DNA of 64,000 bases from Bostrychus sinensis (lineage: Eukaryota; Chordata; Actinopteri; Gobiiformes; Eleotridae), in NCBI GenBank assembly GCA_020698575.1, contig CM036245.1, forward strand, positions 11,481,979 to 11,545,978, given 5' to 3'. Position numbers and translations under genes: made by a program. Below, piece by piece: positions 1-13,435 of the stretch; position 1 is the stretch's first letter; each line of letters opens with the position of its first letter. A model generated the notes under the pieces. It was given only the letters and a program-made list of their open reading frames with translations, ran no database searches and was not told the origin of the DNA.

Positions 1-307
1 GAACGACTTTTGATTATCCCTGGATTGGAGGCATCATCTAATATATGCTTTATTTATTAAGGATTTTAATCTGCCGGGGCACTCCAATAAGGTACGTTCC
101 CATTGACTGTTGATTAATGGCTTCTAGAAAGTCTCTATTTTAGTGCTCCACACATCTTATTACAAAAAAAAAAACAATGATTAAAAAAAAAATACTTTGG
201 AACCAGGGATGCAAAGAAAAATGCAGATCATTTATGTTACAAGATATGATGTTTAGGTGGAGATAATCATCGTTGTGCATTGGGCTAACACTAAACTCAG
301 AGTTTAA
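1..307. other. AT-rich intergenic sequence, no gene seen
   Basis: This stretch is AT-rich, with short A-runs and no ORF that resembles a protein I know. It ends at the TTAA that begins the piggyBac-like element at 308. No exon with splice signals was recognised. Confidence 0.5.
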
Positions 308-1418
308 AAGGTCCCACGTCAAGCTTTAGACACCTTTGCATTAGTATTGCACATTTTACAAATTAATGTAAATGTACAGGCTTTAAAGACAATGCTTAGG
401 TGTCTGTCACCCCCTGCTGGCAACAGTGGAGATTGACAGAGCATAAAATAGCTATTTAGCACAGCTTTTAGCAACATGACGCTAACAGCTCGATAAATAA
501 GCTGACTGCTTCATAGTGATGGCAATTTAAGCGCTGATTAGAACTACATACAGTGGCGTGCAAAAGTATTCATCCCCTTTAGCATTTTTTCTTTTATTGT
601 TACCTTAAAATCAGGAATTTAAATGGATCATTGGGAGGTTTATATCAGTCACTTTACATCACATGACAACAACTATGCAAATGCAATTTTTTTTTTTTAT
701 TGTGAAAAAAATTAGGAATATGACAACTCAAAGTATTCACCCCCTCAAGTTAGTCCTCTGTAGAACCACCTTCTGAAAGACTTTCAGCTCCAACTTTTCT
801 AGCAAAAGTGTTTATGAGCTTGGTTCATAAAATCACTGGGATTTGTGCTCATTTTTCATCTAAAAACAGCTCAAGCTCCTTCAGGTTGGATGCATTGTAC
901 AGCACAGTTTGAGTCGTTTTCTTCAAATGACAGTTGAATTGCAGTCAGACCAACCTTATCTAACTTTAACTTCTAACGTTTCTGTGACTTCTGAGGGTGA
1001 GTAACACCGGGTCTCATTTAGGGGCCTCTTTAAAAAGAGGATGAATACATTTGCACACTCAAGTTTTTCTGTCATATTTCTAATTTACTTCACAATAAAA
1101 AAATATTATGCATTTTCATAAGTGTAGTCATGTGATGTAAAGTGACTGATATGAACCTCTCAATGATCCATTTAAATTCCTGGTTGTAAGGCAACAATAA
1201 AGGAAAAATGCTAAGGAGGGTGATTACTTTTGCATGCCACTGTAGAGCTGACCTACGTAGAACAATGAGACCAAAGTGTTTTCAGCTCTTAAGAAGGGGA
1301 CAGCATTAGCATACAGGATTACTCAAACGTGTGCGAAAAAAAATACTACTCCATTTATGTTTTTGATTATAACATGGTTAAAAGCTAAAAAAAGTTGATT
1401 TAGCAGAATAGGGGACCT
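308..1418. mobile_element. piggyBac-like MITE, interrupted by a Tc1-like MITE
   Basis: The left end reads TTAA then AAGGTCCC, and the right end reads GGGGACC then TTTAA, so complementary GGTCCC-type ends abut TTAA on both sides, as expected for piggyBac insertions. The body shares long stretches with copies at 7684, 16623 and 46737, including 'ccccctgctggcaa', 'gcaacatgac' and 'gctgactg'. It is split by the element at 551-1242. There is no transposase, so it is non-autonomous. The superfamily assignment rests on the TTAA flank and end symmetry. Confidence 0.65.
551..1242. mobile_element. Tc1/mariner-like MITE with long terminal inverted repeats
   Basis: The ends CAGTGGCGTGCAAAAGTA and the complement of TACTTTTGCATGCCACTG face each other and are flanked by TA on both sides (549-550 and 1243-1244). 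The inverted match extends inward well over 100 bp; for example, 'aaatggatcattgggagg' on the left pairs with 'cctctcaatgatccattt' on the right. No ORF remains. It was inserted into the older piggyBac-like element at 308-1418. Confidence 0.8.
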
Positions 1419-1422
1419 TTAA

Positions 1423-4400
1423 AGTAAGCCCCAGATTTCAGTTTGACGTCATTTATTAGCATTTTTAAGGCGGCAAATTAGTTGTTTTAAAAGTAAAAGT
1501 AGCCATAATCTAGCTGGCCAAAAGCTACAAGCGACAGATTTCATTGTAACAACACCCAGGACGGCAGCGGTAAAATCAGGGTAGTTCAGCTTTAATTGGA
1601 GTACTTCTTCATACAATAGCTCAGTGTGATATGCATTGATGGTGGTATTCAGTTCACAGCTAATCGCTGTCCCGCATAGTCCCATGCTACCACTGCCAAA
1701 TGAGCTTCCTGGTTGTGACACTAAATGGCCGGTCCAGTTCCAAACCCTAGAAGATAAATCCTTTGCAGACTTGACTATTGGTTCCCGTTCAGATCATCAG
1801 TCACAGTCCTGCAGCTTCGCCTCTATAATACCCTTCACACCGTCCAAGATTACTCCAGTTCTTAAAATAGTGTCGCCCACTTGGAAGAAGGTATGCGGTG
1901 CACAAAGAAGAAAAGGAAATGAAGGGAGAGACAAGGCTGAACGAGAACATGAAAGGGAGGAAAAATGACTGCGGTGGTGTGGCTAAAGAGAGCTCCTATT
2001 AGGGCGCTGGAGGCAGAGAAATATTGGCCAGTGTAGCCCTGTGCCATTTGTCCTCGTCACGATCTTAAATAGAATCGGTATCAATTATTCATACGCAGCA
2101 TAACCGGCTATAAATGTTAGCTGAGATAGTGCAGTTTGGGCCTGATAAACGCAGAAAGTTAACAGCACTTACTGAGCCAGGTTTCAAAATAAGGCCAGTA
2201 GTTTGGACAAAAAGAAGAGTTTTAGTCAGTGGTCTTAAAAATACTTTAAAATGAAAATATGTAATCAGAGTATCCAAATGTGAGAAAGAAGATACACAAT
2301 TTGTGGATTTGTGGAAAAAAAAACATTTAAAACTAGTTAGTTGTGACCAGAAAACAAATCAGTGAAAATAGTTTGGTTTAACAGTGTCAGCACCTCTGAA
2401 GCAAAGGCAAGGGTCCTGTTGTGTGAATGTTTTTGTAACATGCTTGGCAGCCTGCGTGTTTTGTCATGTGATCAAATCAGATGTGTTAAAACCCAATCCC
2501 TTCTCGAGTAGAAAGTGGTTGCAGTGGGCAATTTGTGGCGAGGTGAGGCCTGGTGGCCCGTGAATTAGCCAAACGGAGAAGACGAGCTTCAGAGGCCATG
2601 GGTAATAACCATTTGGTAGTAACCATTTGGATCACCACTTGGCGCTGATGATGTGAATGACTCCAAAAGTGGTCCAACCGCCGAGGACCCTGGCAACTGG
2701 GAAACACCCATAGTGAGCATCTGATTAAACATGATGAAAAGAAAGAGGAGTTGAACTTGAAGGATCACAATTACTTTCACAATTAAGTTACTATGGATGA
2801 ATATGGATCAAACTAAAGAAGTCATTATTATCTGTAGCTCACATGTCCTTACAGCTTTACCAGCATCACAGCAATGTCAAATATCAAATTCCTGCAAAGA
2901 AATGAGTAATTTATTTACCTCTTTTTTTCCCCTGAATTCATGTTGTTTAAAAAGGTACTGGACTGGATCTGTATTAGTAACAGTAGTAGTAATAGTGGTA
3001 GGAGTGGTAGAAGAAATACTAGTAGTAATAATGGTAGTAGTAGGGCTGGTAGATGTTATAGCAGTTGCAGTAGTACTAGTAGTGGTGGTAGTAGTGATGA
3101 GTACTTTCTACTTAAGATTACACTCTTCACAATTTTACTTTTACCAATAATTGAGTTATAATATTTTAAATTAAGTCTTTACTTGCTATACAGATTTGCA
3201 GCGCTGTCACTGATCCAAGCTTACCCTGTCATGATGCTACTTACGTGCATCCCAAAAATTAAGCACAGAGCAGTATTAGTTTAAAATCTGTACTCAAACC
3301 CTCCTCAATCTCTCCTCTATACTCGCGCGGGCTCAGTGGAACTAGCCGAGAGGCGTGAATTATCTCACAGAGACAGTTCTGGTGATAATTGACTGAAGGA
3401 ATGCCAGCCACTTACTGATGAACATGGAAACACTCCACTGTGCATTTCCAAATGGCTTTAGCAGGCTAATAGTGGTGTTGGGGAAAAATGAGCACGCATA
3501 AGGCGGGGAGGTAATGTAGCTTCCAGCGTGGCTCATTTTCTCCGAACCAAAGAGATAATCTGGACCCCCCGAAGGCCCGTGAGATTGAAAGCCTCACAAG
3601 CGGAAAGGCCAAATAACTAAGTGAAATTAGAAGTGAATCTGGGCCAAAGTTTACTCTCATTCCACTCCCACATTTTCACATCAGAGAGTCTCTGACAATG
3701 GCCACTGCAATCCATCACTGCCGCTTCATTTACCATCCTGACTTTGAATGCTCATTATTACCATCATTATTGCGTTCCTTCTGCCTCTCTGACTTCAGAC
3801 TACTTTACTTTTCTTGCTCCGTCTCTGTTTTCTTCGCACTATTAGACTCACCAAACAGAAAGGCTGCAATTGGGTTGGGATACTCTTAGTACATCCTCAC
3901 TGACTGGTAACAAACTGCCTCAGAACAATAGGAAGATAGCAGCTCCTCCTGCCTCTTGGGATATCTGCTCTACTCAGAGTCTTTTCGCCCACCACCTTTA
4001 GACCTGTATATAAATTGAAGAACGAAGGAGAATGAAAATATTTGAACTGGTGTGTTAGTACAGTATAGTTATTCTTCATACCCCGTCCCAGGCAGACCTT
4101 GGGGTTACAGTGCTTTGTTACCTCTGTTCAGACTGGAAATGACAGTGTCAAAAGACACTATGGTGAAAAATACTCTTGATAATGTCCAAACTTAGTCATA
4201 CCCTTTCTCAATAAGCAGTTACAAAACCTTTAATTTCCATCATAGCTGTCAAATTTGTCAAATTGATGGTTTTTAGTAGCCTGGCCTGCCAGAAAAACTC
4301 TTTACCTCAAAAAGAAGTTAGTGTGGTACCCCTTCCATAACATTTTGTTTCTGTGGTGTAGCAATCACAGACGGAGTAACCAATCAGAGAAACAAAGGGC

Positions 4401-6490
4401 AAGACATAAGCAATGCATCGCTGACCCAAACAAACATGGATTCTTGCAGGTTTTTTTTTTTGTTTTTTTTTTCATAAACACCAGAATACGGTGTATTATG
4501 AGCAACTCAGGACAGTGGCAGAAGCAAGATGTACAAAGACTTGTGTAAAAAGTCAGATTTTTTTATTTTGGTTATGTTTTCTGCAGCATTGGTTTGTCTG
4601 ACTGTTAGCAAAATAACTCAAAAAGTTATGGACGGAGTTTGATGAAATTTTCATGAAATATCATAAATAGAATAAGGAACAAGCGATTACATTTTGGGGA
4701 TGATCTGAATCCCCATCTGGATCCAGAAATTGTTTTAAAGGATTCTTTACTATTGGGAGATGGGGCTAATTTTGCCATTACAGCTTCTAACTCTATAAAT
4801 AATGCCCCGAATCATTGGCAAATAATTACAAGATGAGATCGTGGTAGATGTAGGTGACATAGTTTGACCTGGATCATGTTGATATTCTGATTATGGTGAT
4901 CCAGAAGATTGAAAATATAGGGGGTACATATGAAATTGGATTTTGCACAGTAACAAATGTAGCTACACACTTGCAAATAATGCCAAATGAAAGGGGAGGT
5001 TTTTTCCTCTTTCAGCAGTATGTTCACAGATTTGATGTATCTTTAATACTTCCTGAGCCAGATACATGCCTTTAGGGGTTTTTCTCAGGTGAGTGACCAT
5101 ATGGCTTGGCAAGCTCACTCCGAGTGCTTCTAGTTTATTTGTTTGTTACATTAGATGTCAACACGACTTTACTGTTGTTAAAATGGAAAAAAGATGAAGA
5201 AAAAAAATCAGACAGAGGACTGAACAACAACGAGGACTTAAGCAGAACCAATAGATGATGAAGGAAAGCACTAAATGATATTAATCAGGTCAGAGAAGCA
5301 AGCACGACCAGACTGTCGTGCTTGTGAAAAGCAAGTGGGAGAGTCTGGCTCATCGGGCTAGGTTTTTAGCACATTTATATTTATATTTGGACCACTCTTA
5401 CCTTGCATAGATCTTCAGGTCCTTGATACTCAAAAGCTTTCTTGTCCCTACTCTTCTACTACTCTCTTCAGTTCTCTCCACAAGTTCACAATCAGATGTT
5501 CCAGGTCTGGATTCTGGTCTTGGCCAGATGTTGATCCTTTTCCAGCCATTTCTTTGGCTGCTGTGTTTTAGGTCACTGTCCAGGTTCACAGTATGAATAA
5601 CCTGGGGCATGGCTGTAGCTAGGTATAGTTTAATATAATGTCAAAATTAAGGGCTATAATTGGGCTTTCCTGGTGTATATAGTAAGTTCTTTTGATAGAA
5701 AATACTTTGGAGTTGTGAATAGGAACCCATGATTTTGAAAGTGGTAAAACTCGTGATTTTATCAAGAACAGGTTTCTTTGACAACTCCTTATGCTGTAAT
5801 GGCCTTTGTGCACTGTACCTAAGGCACTTACAAGGCACTGACATGTCTGGAGCACATTTAGAAAAGAAGAACTGTCTTGTACAAGGACACTTTGAAAATA
5901 TTAAATGAAGTAAGTGCTGTGAAAATACAAATTGCCCTTTTTCTTAATGTCACTAAACCTAGGTAAACAGCACTGATTTCACCAAATGACTTTCTTTCCG
6001 AAGCCCACCCCTGCAGTGCAGAAAGTGAATCTGGACACCTTCTCCCCGGCTGATCCCTCAGGACCCACAGCCCTTTCCAGCAGCACATAGGAAGCCCCAT
6101 GCATTATGCATCACCACCCAGGCCTATTTCGGAGCAGAGAGGCAAAAAATAGAGAGAAACACAGAGCTTCCTGGGCTCCTGCAATCAGTCCCACAGTTGC
6201 TCATGTTTCTGAGGAAAACGAGGTCTTGTTCCGACCGTACGGAATTACCAAGAGGAACACATGAAATATTTAGCATTGTCATCCTCCCCTTCTCGCTCTT
6301 TCGGCGTTCAAGCACAAACTTCCTGCAGGGAAAAGTCAAAAATGTGAGGCACTACAGGGAGCTCACCTCTGGAAAAAATAAGAGGCCGCTGCAAAATTAT
6401 CAGTTTCTCATGTTTTATCTTTTATAAGCGCAATATCCACTGCATATACTGAATGACCAGGTTACTCCATCAAAGGATTTTTCTTCCCTG
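1423..6490. other. Intergenic sequence without a recognised gene
   Basis: No exon or RNA gene was recognised. The block contains an imperfect GTA/AGT trinucleotide stretch (about 2965-3100). A repeat near 4620-4860 resembles other copies in the window ('gatgaaattttca', 'gatctgaatcccc'). A higher-GC stretch at about 5980-6370 looks single-copy and might be conserved non-coding DNA. The short ORFs here lack similarity to families I know. Confidence 0.45.
2965..3100. repeat. Imperfect (GTA)n trinucleotide repeat
   Basis: Runs of gta/gtag/tagt repeat with interruptions over about 135 bp. The same motif recurs at 8890-9125 and 10163-10245. Confidence 0.7.
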
Positions 6491-6495
6491 TTGGC

Positions 6496-6675
6496 ATGGG
6501 CTTATTCCATGATGACTATGCCAGGATTCATCGAGCTCAAACTGTGAAAGAGTGGTTCAGGGAGCATGAGACATCATTTTCACACATGGACTGGCCACCA
6601 CAGAGTCCAGACCTTAAGCCCACAGAGAATCTTTGGGATTCATTCTTTGGGCACGTAACGTTGCTGAAACTGTAA
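6496..6675 (+). pseudogene. Tc1/mariner transposase C-terminal fragment
   Basis: One open frame of 59 codons reads DDYARIHRAQTVKEWF and later WPPQSPDLKPTENLWD. These are the classic second-aspartate (QDNA-like, here DDYA) and third-acid (SPDLNPIENLW-like) blocks of a Tc1-type DDE transposase. The N-terminal DNA-binding region is absent and a stop follows soon after, so this is a dead fragment of an autonomous element. It is the only clear Tc1 catalytic-domain remnant in the window. Confidence 0.8.
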
Positions 6676-6679
6676 CCAC

Positions 6680-7680
6680 AGCTTTCCTGCATCTTGCTCT
6701 CCACCAGTTTTTTACATCATTGTTGGTTAATGTTACGCCACTCTGTCAGCTTTGCCTGATTGGTCTGTGAGCTCATAAAACAGAGTGCAGGTGTGCAAGA
6801 AAAATGAACAGACACTGACCTGAGTTGGTTGACTTAGACTCAGAGAGAGGCTGATTTATGGAAAATTGCAGTGTTTCTGTCCAGTGATTATCGGGTGGTT
6901 TCTTTGGCAGTAAGGTCTTGTCTGGTCTGGACTTGCTGAGGTCAGGACAACAGGATTTGGCCTCTAGGGATTTGATGACACAGGCAAAGGTGGAATGTGG
7001 GATTTGATTTATGCTCAGTGGGAAGCTTGCAGTCAACTGGGCCAGGTTGCAGGCTGTTATAGGCCGAATCCTGTGTAGGAGAGTGATGATGGTCCGGCGA
7101 GGCGTGGCACTTAGCACGCACAGATGGACCAACAACCATAGGCGAGCGCATATGTACATGCATACATTTATGACAGGGCACAAATGCGCAGAGCTTTCTA
7201 GTGCTGCAGGCTGGGGCACACCTACACAGGGTGACCTTGATGCTGAATATGCCTCCACAGGTTTTGAGTGCCGGTCTGTGCCATCTGAATAGGTTTTATC
7301 TACTGACATCAAGGCAGTTCAGCCGCAGACCTGTTATTTTGTGCTTTGTAGCAAAGGGCACTATATTGTGTCGCAGGCATATTAAAAGGAAAGGAAGTGA
7401 GTCAGTCATTTGGCTTTATCTTCTGATAGTTTTGCAAAAAGCACGGCATTTTGCTTGCACTGAAGCATTTTGCATGTATTATACAGATTCACAACACATG
7501 AAATATTTTCATCTTTTTTATTTTAACTGTGATGAATTTGTAATTTAATTTATGAGATGTTAAAACAAAATATACAGGAGCATGTCAGTTTATTAAATGT
7601 TGTGAAAATGTTAATTCCAGGTCAAGAAAAAACACAGTATAGATTCAGAACACACATAGTGGAATATTTTATGTATATTT
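6680..7680. other. Intergenic sequence, no gene recognised
   Basis: The block includes a 179-codon open frame on the minus strand (6773-7312). It has no recognisable domain, no homopolymer bias and no obvious splice context. I treat it as chance. Nothing else of note was seen. Confidence 0.4.
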
Positions 7681-7683
7681 TAA

Positions 7684-8190
7684 AAGGTCCTATATTATTT
7701 TTTCAGGCATTTTGAAATAGTTTTGGACACCTCTGCATTAGTATTTCACGTATAACTTAAAATAATGTATATGTATGTACATCTTCTGTTGGGGAGCTGT
7801 TAACTTAGACTTAGTCTTTCGCCCCCTCCTGGCAATGGTGGGAACTAAACAGAACATAAAATGGCTATTTAGCACGGCTATTAGCAACATGACACTAACA
7901 GGTAGATAACTGAGCTGACTGTTTTGTAGTGACAGCTATTTCAGCTCTGAAATTATCAAAATGAGTCCGGTGATGTTGTATGGGCTTTAGAAGTGTGCAG
8001 GAGCACTTCCTGGTTTCACGCGTCTACATAGAGCCGTGAGTGTTTTTTTGCTCTTGAGAAATGAACGGGCTCAGTAAACAGGATTACTCAAACAAGCCTG
8101 AATGAAACAAAATACAACTCTAGGTATGTTTTTGAGGTCCAAACAACATTATGATTAAAACATCAAAAAAGTCGATTTAGCAAATGAGTT
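7684..8190. mobile_element. piggyBac-like MITE, right end degraded
   Basis: TTAA (7680-7683) is followed by AAGGTCCTATATTATT and a body colinear with the copies at 308 and 16623: 'tttggacacct', 'gcaacatgacactaacag', 'cacttcctggttt'. The right-hand AGGGGACCTTTAA end is not recognisable. It is followed directly by another dispersed repeat (about 8190-8345) that contains 'gataggaccagtgcc'. Confidence 0.6.
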
Positions 8191-8345
8191 GATAGATACT
8201 AAGTTCACTCACTAAAAACAATTTGGTAGAATTTTGTGGCTCAGTGGAGAAAAACATTTACCCCTGAACTAGAAGATCTTCCAGGTGTGGGCACTATATC
8301 TTTATCATTGTAAGATAGGACCAGTGCCATGGCAGAGGTACTGTA
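8190..8345. repeat. Dispersed repeat shared with 17165-17400 and 36850-37135
   Basis: The segment 'ttcactcactaaaaacaa ... ttttgtggctcagtgga ... attgtaagataggaccagtgcc' reappears in the same order near 36960-37110, and in inverted orientation near 17165-17290. The family is not identified. Confidence 0.5.
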
Positions 8346-8879
8346 CTGTATATATGCCTCCATATCTATCAAAAGATGGAAATAACTTCAGATACAACTA
8401 ACTAGATTTCTAAGTGGGATAAAAGTAAAAAACCATTGTGTGGGAACAGTGGGGCTCTCAATTTTCTCACTGGGGCATCAAAGCACGTAGCAAGACCCTG
8501 CACTATAGGCGACCAGGAGTGGGATGGATATACTGTATTCTACAAAAATAGACTATCCAGTCTCCACTGAACTCCATGGCGAGGCTTTCATAACAAAAGC
8601 ACAGACACTCATCATCCTCATTTCTGTCTCCTCTGAGGATGGAGATTAATCTACACTTTGATGTCTGAAACAACAGGGAGGAGGACGAGGAGGCTCAGAA
8701 GACAGGGGCCACTTGGGGAGCCGCATAGGAATGTAAATGTGCGCCTTTGAATGCTCCGCTAATGAAGAAAATTGAATCGAATCACTCGGGATATAGAAAG
8801 TGTATTGTGGAGTGACGCAGTGTGTGAGAGAAATACATGACCGAGAAACACAAGAAAGAGAAGAGGGGTGGGAAATATA

Positions 8880-9125
8880 AATGGTGACACTAGCAGTGGT
8901 AGTATTGGTAGAAATAACACTAATAGTAGAGTAAGTAAAGTAGTATCAATAGTAATTGTAGCAGTGGTCGTAAAAGTAATGGCAATAGTAGTAGTAGCAG
9001 GGATACTGGTAGTATTAGTAGAAGCAACATTACTGGTTAAAAATAGTAGTAGTGGCAGTAGCATTAGTATCGGCTGTAGCAGTAGTAGAAACAGTAGTTG
9101 TAAAATTAGTAGAGGTAGAAGTAGT
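8880..9125. repeat. Imperfect (AGT)n trinucleotide repeat
   Basis: About 245 bp is dominated by agt/gta triplets with interruptions. On either strand it reads as low-complexity open frames, which are not genes. Confidence 0.75.
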
Positions 9126-9144
9126 TAGTACTAACTACATCCAC

Positions 9145-9545
9145 TAGGGGTGTAACAATACAGTTAGTGTATTGATGAATGTTATTCCTTTAATACAACT
9201 TTATTGATATGCATTACCTTCTATCAAATCATACAATTTTTCTAGATAGTGTACATCAATATACATGAAAAAAGTTATAACGTCGAAATTATTGATATTT
9301 GAAATTTACATCTTAAAATAAAAACATGCATCTTTTTGGACCTAATTTTGGAACGATGCTAGTCTTAGAGTGAACTTTTCTGATTTTGGGCAAAAAGTTG
9401 CTGTATCGATTGCACTGATATAAGGTGTTGAATCATTTCGAATCATATCGTTCTTCTCATTAGCCAGTATTGTTCTTGAATTTGATCGACACCATGCCAA
9501 TCGATACGTATCGTATCGTTGCAAAAACATATTGTTACACCCCTA
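9145..9545. mobile_element. hAT-like MITE with perfect 8-bp target duplication
   Basis: The termini TAGGGGTGTAACAATA and TATTGTTACACCCCTA are near-perfect inverted repeats. They are bounded by identical 8-bp direct repeats ACATCCAC (9137-9144 and 9546-9553). An 8-bp duplication and AGGGGTG-type ends fit the hAT superfamily. The 401-bp element has no coding capacity. Confidence 0.85.
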
Positions 9546-9700
9546 ACATCCACTAAAGTAAAGTATTTCTACTGGAGTTATAATATTTTGAAAATGATAT
9601 CTAACAATTTGGCAAAAACTTTACAAGAAAGTTGCATCAAGGAAGGAAGAAAGATGGCTGAAAACTTCAGAGGCTGTAGTAGCGGTAAAAGTTGGAATCG

Positions 9701-10165
9701 TACACTATATTTCCAAAAATATTAGCTCACCTGCCTTTACACACATATGAACTTAAGTGACATCCCATTCTTAATCCATAGGGTTTAATATGATGTCTTT
9801 GCATCTATAACAGCTTCAACTCTTCTGGGAAGGCTTTCCCCGAGGTTTAAGAGAGTTTATGGGACCATTCTTCCAGAAGTACATTTATGAGGTCAGACAC
9901 TGATGTTGGACAAAAAGGCCTGGCTCGCAGTCTTCGCTCTAATTCATCCCAAAGATGTTCTATTGAGGTTGAGGATGAGGTCAGGACTCTGTGCAGATTC
10001 AGCCAAGTTCTTCCACACCAAACTCACTCATCCATGTCTTTATGGACCATGCTTTGTGCTCTGGTGCAGTCATGTTGGAACAGGAAGTGGCCATCCCCAA
10101 ACTTTTTCACAAAGTTTACCCTAAAGCTGCTGCCTTGGTGTTTGATTTTATTCACCTGTGGCCAT
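9701..10165. mobile_element. Truncated Tc1-like element
   Basis: It starts with TACACTATATTTCCAAAA and continues colinearly with the copy at 55777-56617 ('taagtgacatcccattc', 'ccacaccaaactcactc', 'gtgcagtcatgttggaac'). The right half, including the right terminal repeat, is missing. The sequence passes into a GTA-rich repeat at about 10163. Confidence 0.75.
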
Positions 10166-10245
10166 ATAGTAGTAGCAGTAACTGTAGTATTAGTGTCAGT
10201 TGTAGATGGCATAATTGTAATAGTAATACTATTGGTAGGTACTAC
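10163..10245. repeat. Imperfect (AGT)n repeat
   Basis: Short run of agt/gta triplets at the broken end of the Tc1-like element. Confidence 0.6.
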
Positions 10246-10249
10246 TTAA

Positions 10250-11288
10250 GTATCTTTGTTCAATTAAAGTAAAGTACTCCCACTTGAGTAATAATATATT
10301 AAAAAGTGTCCCCTGAGCACTTCTCGTTCTCCTCCTCTATCACTATCTACCTCAGGGGAGCGGGTAAATTAAGTAAGGACTGATTGGAAAGGAGGTGACA
10401 AATAAAACGGCTCTGGAAATCTCCAGCCTCATACATTACACTGATGTATTTCATGGACAATATGGCTTCACAATTTTGTCAATAGAAATTTATTCCATCA
10501 CCAAATTTATACCATTTGTAAACAATGTTCAATATCATGTAAGAGCTGATAATTCTAAGGCTAATTCTGCTCTAAACTAAAACATCAGACTTGTGGTCGT
10601 AGTTAATTTCAGAAAAGTTCTATGACATACTATAGCTTACAAACAGACAAACTTACAAACTATATTAGTTACTATGAATCTTATCAACCAAAGAGGAAGC
10701 CAGATAAAGAGCAAAAGCTGCATTGTGTTTCCCGTTAAGCATGGTTTATGATAAATGTACAATGAGGAAAAAAAAAAAGAAAAACGATTTGTGCTGTGTG
10801 GAGCCAAGGTTATAGATTGCAGGATGTGCCATTAGGAGTGAATCAGGCAGAATTAAAATTGAGTTTGCAGTCATGCATTATTAAGACTATCCTAATTGCA
10901 TTTGCATACGTTTATGAGCTGCAGTGTTTGAGCACACCAGAGGGATCTGTGTCTTTAGGTGGTGTCTCTCTCTCATCTCTTATCTGTTTTCAAAAGGAAT
11001 TAAAGCAGACTCTCTAAATTACCCATAACTCTTTCATCTGTGTTTGATGTTTAAATACACAGCCTTATAAATTACCTTTCAGTTCCATCAGACTTTTTAC
11101 TAAGATGCCCCTTTCACCAGATGGCACTGTTTTATTCTTACTTTGATCAGATTAATAGGTTCAAGAGCGCAAGAGGCATGAACTACTACAAGAGGAGCTT
11201 TCAGTAAAGTGTGACAACATCGCCCCCGTGTGGCGATATCTAAAACATCAACAACATTCTCGTTTTCAATCAAAACTTCAGGAGTGTT

Positions 11289-11325
<37 letters not shown>

Positions 11326-12869
11326 ATCATAATTGTTTTTACTGGTGGAAAGTAACCACAGTAGATACTTTTATTCAAGTAATTTATTGAAGTATAGTAC
11401 TTTTGGAGTTTTAAAAAATACTTTGTTTTATTTTATCTAGAATTTGTGTTTTGCTTCTTTTTTTCTGCTGTTTAGTGGTGTGAGCAGTCGGAGCCAGCGC
11501 TGAAATTGGTGTCTTTTCAGTTGGACTTGCTTCATTACTCCAGTGTATTTTAACGTGCACAAGTGTGGACTCCACCAATGAAAGTGTCCCAGATCCAAAT
11601 GGGACTCTCCCCCTTTGTTCTGAGCTTATGATTGGTCAAAAATGTCTGCTCTAGTTCCCCCTCTGTCAGGTCTAAGAGTGTCATTTTTTTTCAGAGATGA
11701 CTTACTATTGACTGAATGACTAGTTTTCCTCAAATGCAAGGGGAACAAATCAGGAAATGCATCTTTAAATTTTGAGAGAAAAAAATATAGCAGCAGTAGA
11801 ACAGCAGTGATAGTAGTAGTAGCAGTGACTTATGTTATTACATATAAGCCTGCATGGAATTAAATGATTTATTTTTTATTTCACCATTTAAATATTGGGA
11901 GAGACTTGTTGAGCATCAAGCCTTTTTAGACAAGTATTACTCATGACCAAGCACTGATCCAAATATATTCCTCAGTTTTGAAATAATATAAAAATAATAT
12001 ACAGTAGCATGTGGAGTACTCCTTAAATACACTAAAGCTGTTTTTAAAGTTAAACTGTAAAATTAACATTAGAGTAGAAAAGGAATTGTCTCCTCTGGCA
12101 GGCCTAATGTAAAACCTACAGTGGGGACTTTAAGGTCGTCCTGTGTCATGTGGGTCAAAGATCAGTGGGAATTGACAAATCTTATCAGCTCTGATAAAAC
12201 CAGAACCTTTGCCACATCCTCAACTTTGATCATCCACTTGCACTGGCAGAGGAGGAGAGTAACTACATACTTTTACTCAGAGCTGTTTCTAGACAATATA
12301 GGGCCCCATGGCAAGATTGACAGCTGAGGTTCTTTATGAACTCTTTTTTTTTTGTAAATCCCACCTCAAATCAAAAACATGGTAACAAGGGGCATTTGAA
12401 AATTTTACAAAGCATAATATAATCTCTCCTTTTGCTTTGTATCCTGAATTGTGACCTTCTATGCAGAACATCCAGGTGAATATGTGAGGGAAAATCTGAA
12501 CAAAACATAAATGATTTCCTGTTTTGCGGTGCATTTTTGATGGTAAACAATATTTTAGGCTGGCTACAATTTATGGTTTCATTTCTGGTGCCCTTTGAGG
12601 AGAACTGAGAGGCAGCATCACTTCAGTGGTTTGTTTTCCGTCACTGAAGCAGCTTGTTCTTTATTAAACAGGTAAATGACCATCCTTGGGGGCCCCCATT
12701 CAGCTCTGGGCCCTTGGCAATTGCCTACCTTGCTTACCCTATTGTGACGGCTCAGCAGACGTTGACTTGTATCAGGGCATTGGGGCTGGAACAGGTTTTA
12801 GATTATGATTAATTTTTTTGTGGCTATATTACCGTTTTACTGGTATCTCATACTTCATGCAAACAGCAG
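10250..12869. other. Intergenic sequence, no gene recognised
   Basis: The block has A-runs (for example a 26-base A-run near 11297) and fragments of the 'gtggaaagtaac...acttttactt' repeat near 11340-11410. There is a small AGT run near 11790-11830. No exon-like sequence was recognised. Confidence 0.4.
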
Positions 12870-13435
12870 CAGTGGTGGAATGTAACAAAGTAAAAATACT
12901 TAGTTACTTTACTTAAGTACATTTTTAATGTATCTGTATTTTACTTGACTAGATTTAACAAGGGGTACTTTTACTTTACTACATTTTACAGCAAGTATCT
13001 GTACTTTTTACTCCACTACAATAATGAGCTGGTTTGAAGTTTGGTTTGAAATCATGTGTTTTTGCCGTGCCCTCATTGTAGACACACAGTACTTAAATAT
13101 AAAAGATTAAATAAAGTAGTACTCCTTTAGAAACATCAGACAGAAGACCTCATCGACAGATTTAGTCTCTTCTATTTCATCGGTTTGTTAGTTTCATCTG
13201 GAATCAGCACAATTCTTCAGGGACGTCCCTCACATTTAACACATTCATGAGTTGTCGAGTCTGTGCAACATACTTTTACTTTTTTACTTGCAAGTACATT
13301 TAAAATTAAGTAATTTTATACTTTTACTTAAGCAGACATTTCAAGGTGATACATTTACTTTTACTTGAGTAAATGTTTGCTCCTTTATCTGTGCGTTTAC
13401 TTAATTAAATAAATTGAGTACTTCTTCCACCACTG
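12870..13435. mobile_element. hAT-like MITE with perfect 8-bp target duplication
   Basis: CAGTGGTGGAA at the left and TTCCACCACTG at the right are inverted repeats. The flanks are identical 8-mers AACAGCAG (12862-12869 and 13436-13443). The interior is rich in 'acttttactt' and 'aagta' motifs, pieces of which recur near 11340, 15510, 20190, 21225, 55650 and 63110. It is non-autonomous, 566 bp, and the perfect duplication suggests it is young. Confidence 0.85.

Noticed and set aside
6773..7312. 179-codon minus-strand open frame
   Set aside because: It is the longest frame outside genes and repeats, but has no domain, no motif and no transcript context. A frame this long can occur by chance in 64 kb.
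8759..9128. Frames of about 100 codons on both strands
   Set aside because: Products of the AGT trinucleotide repeat.
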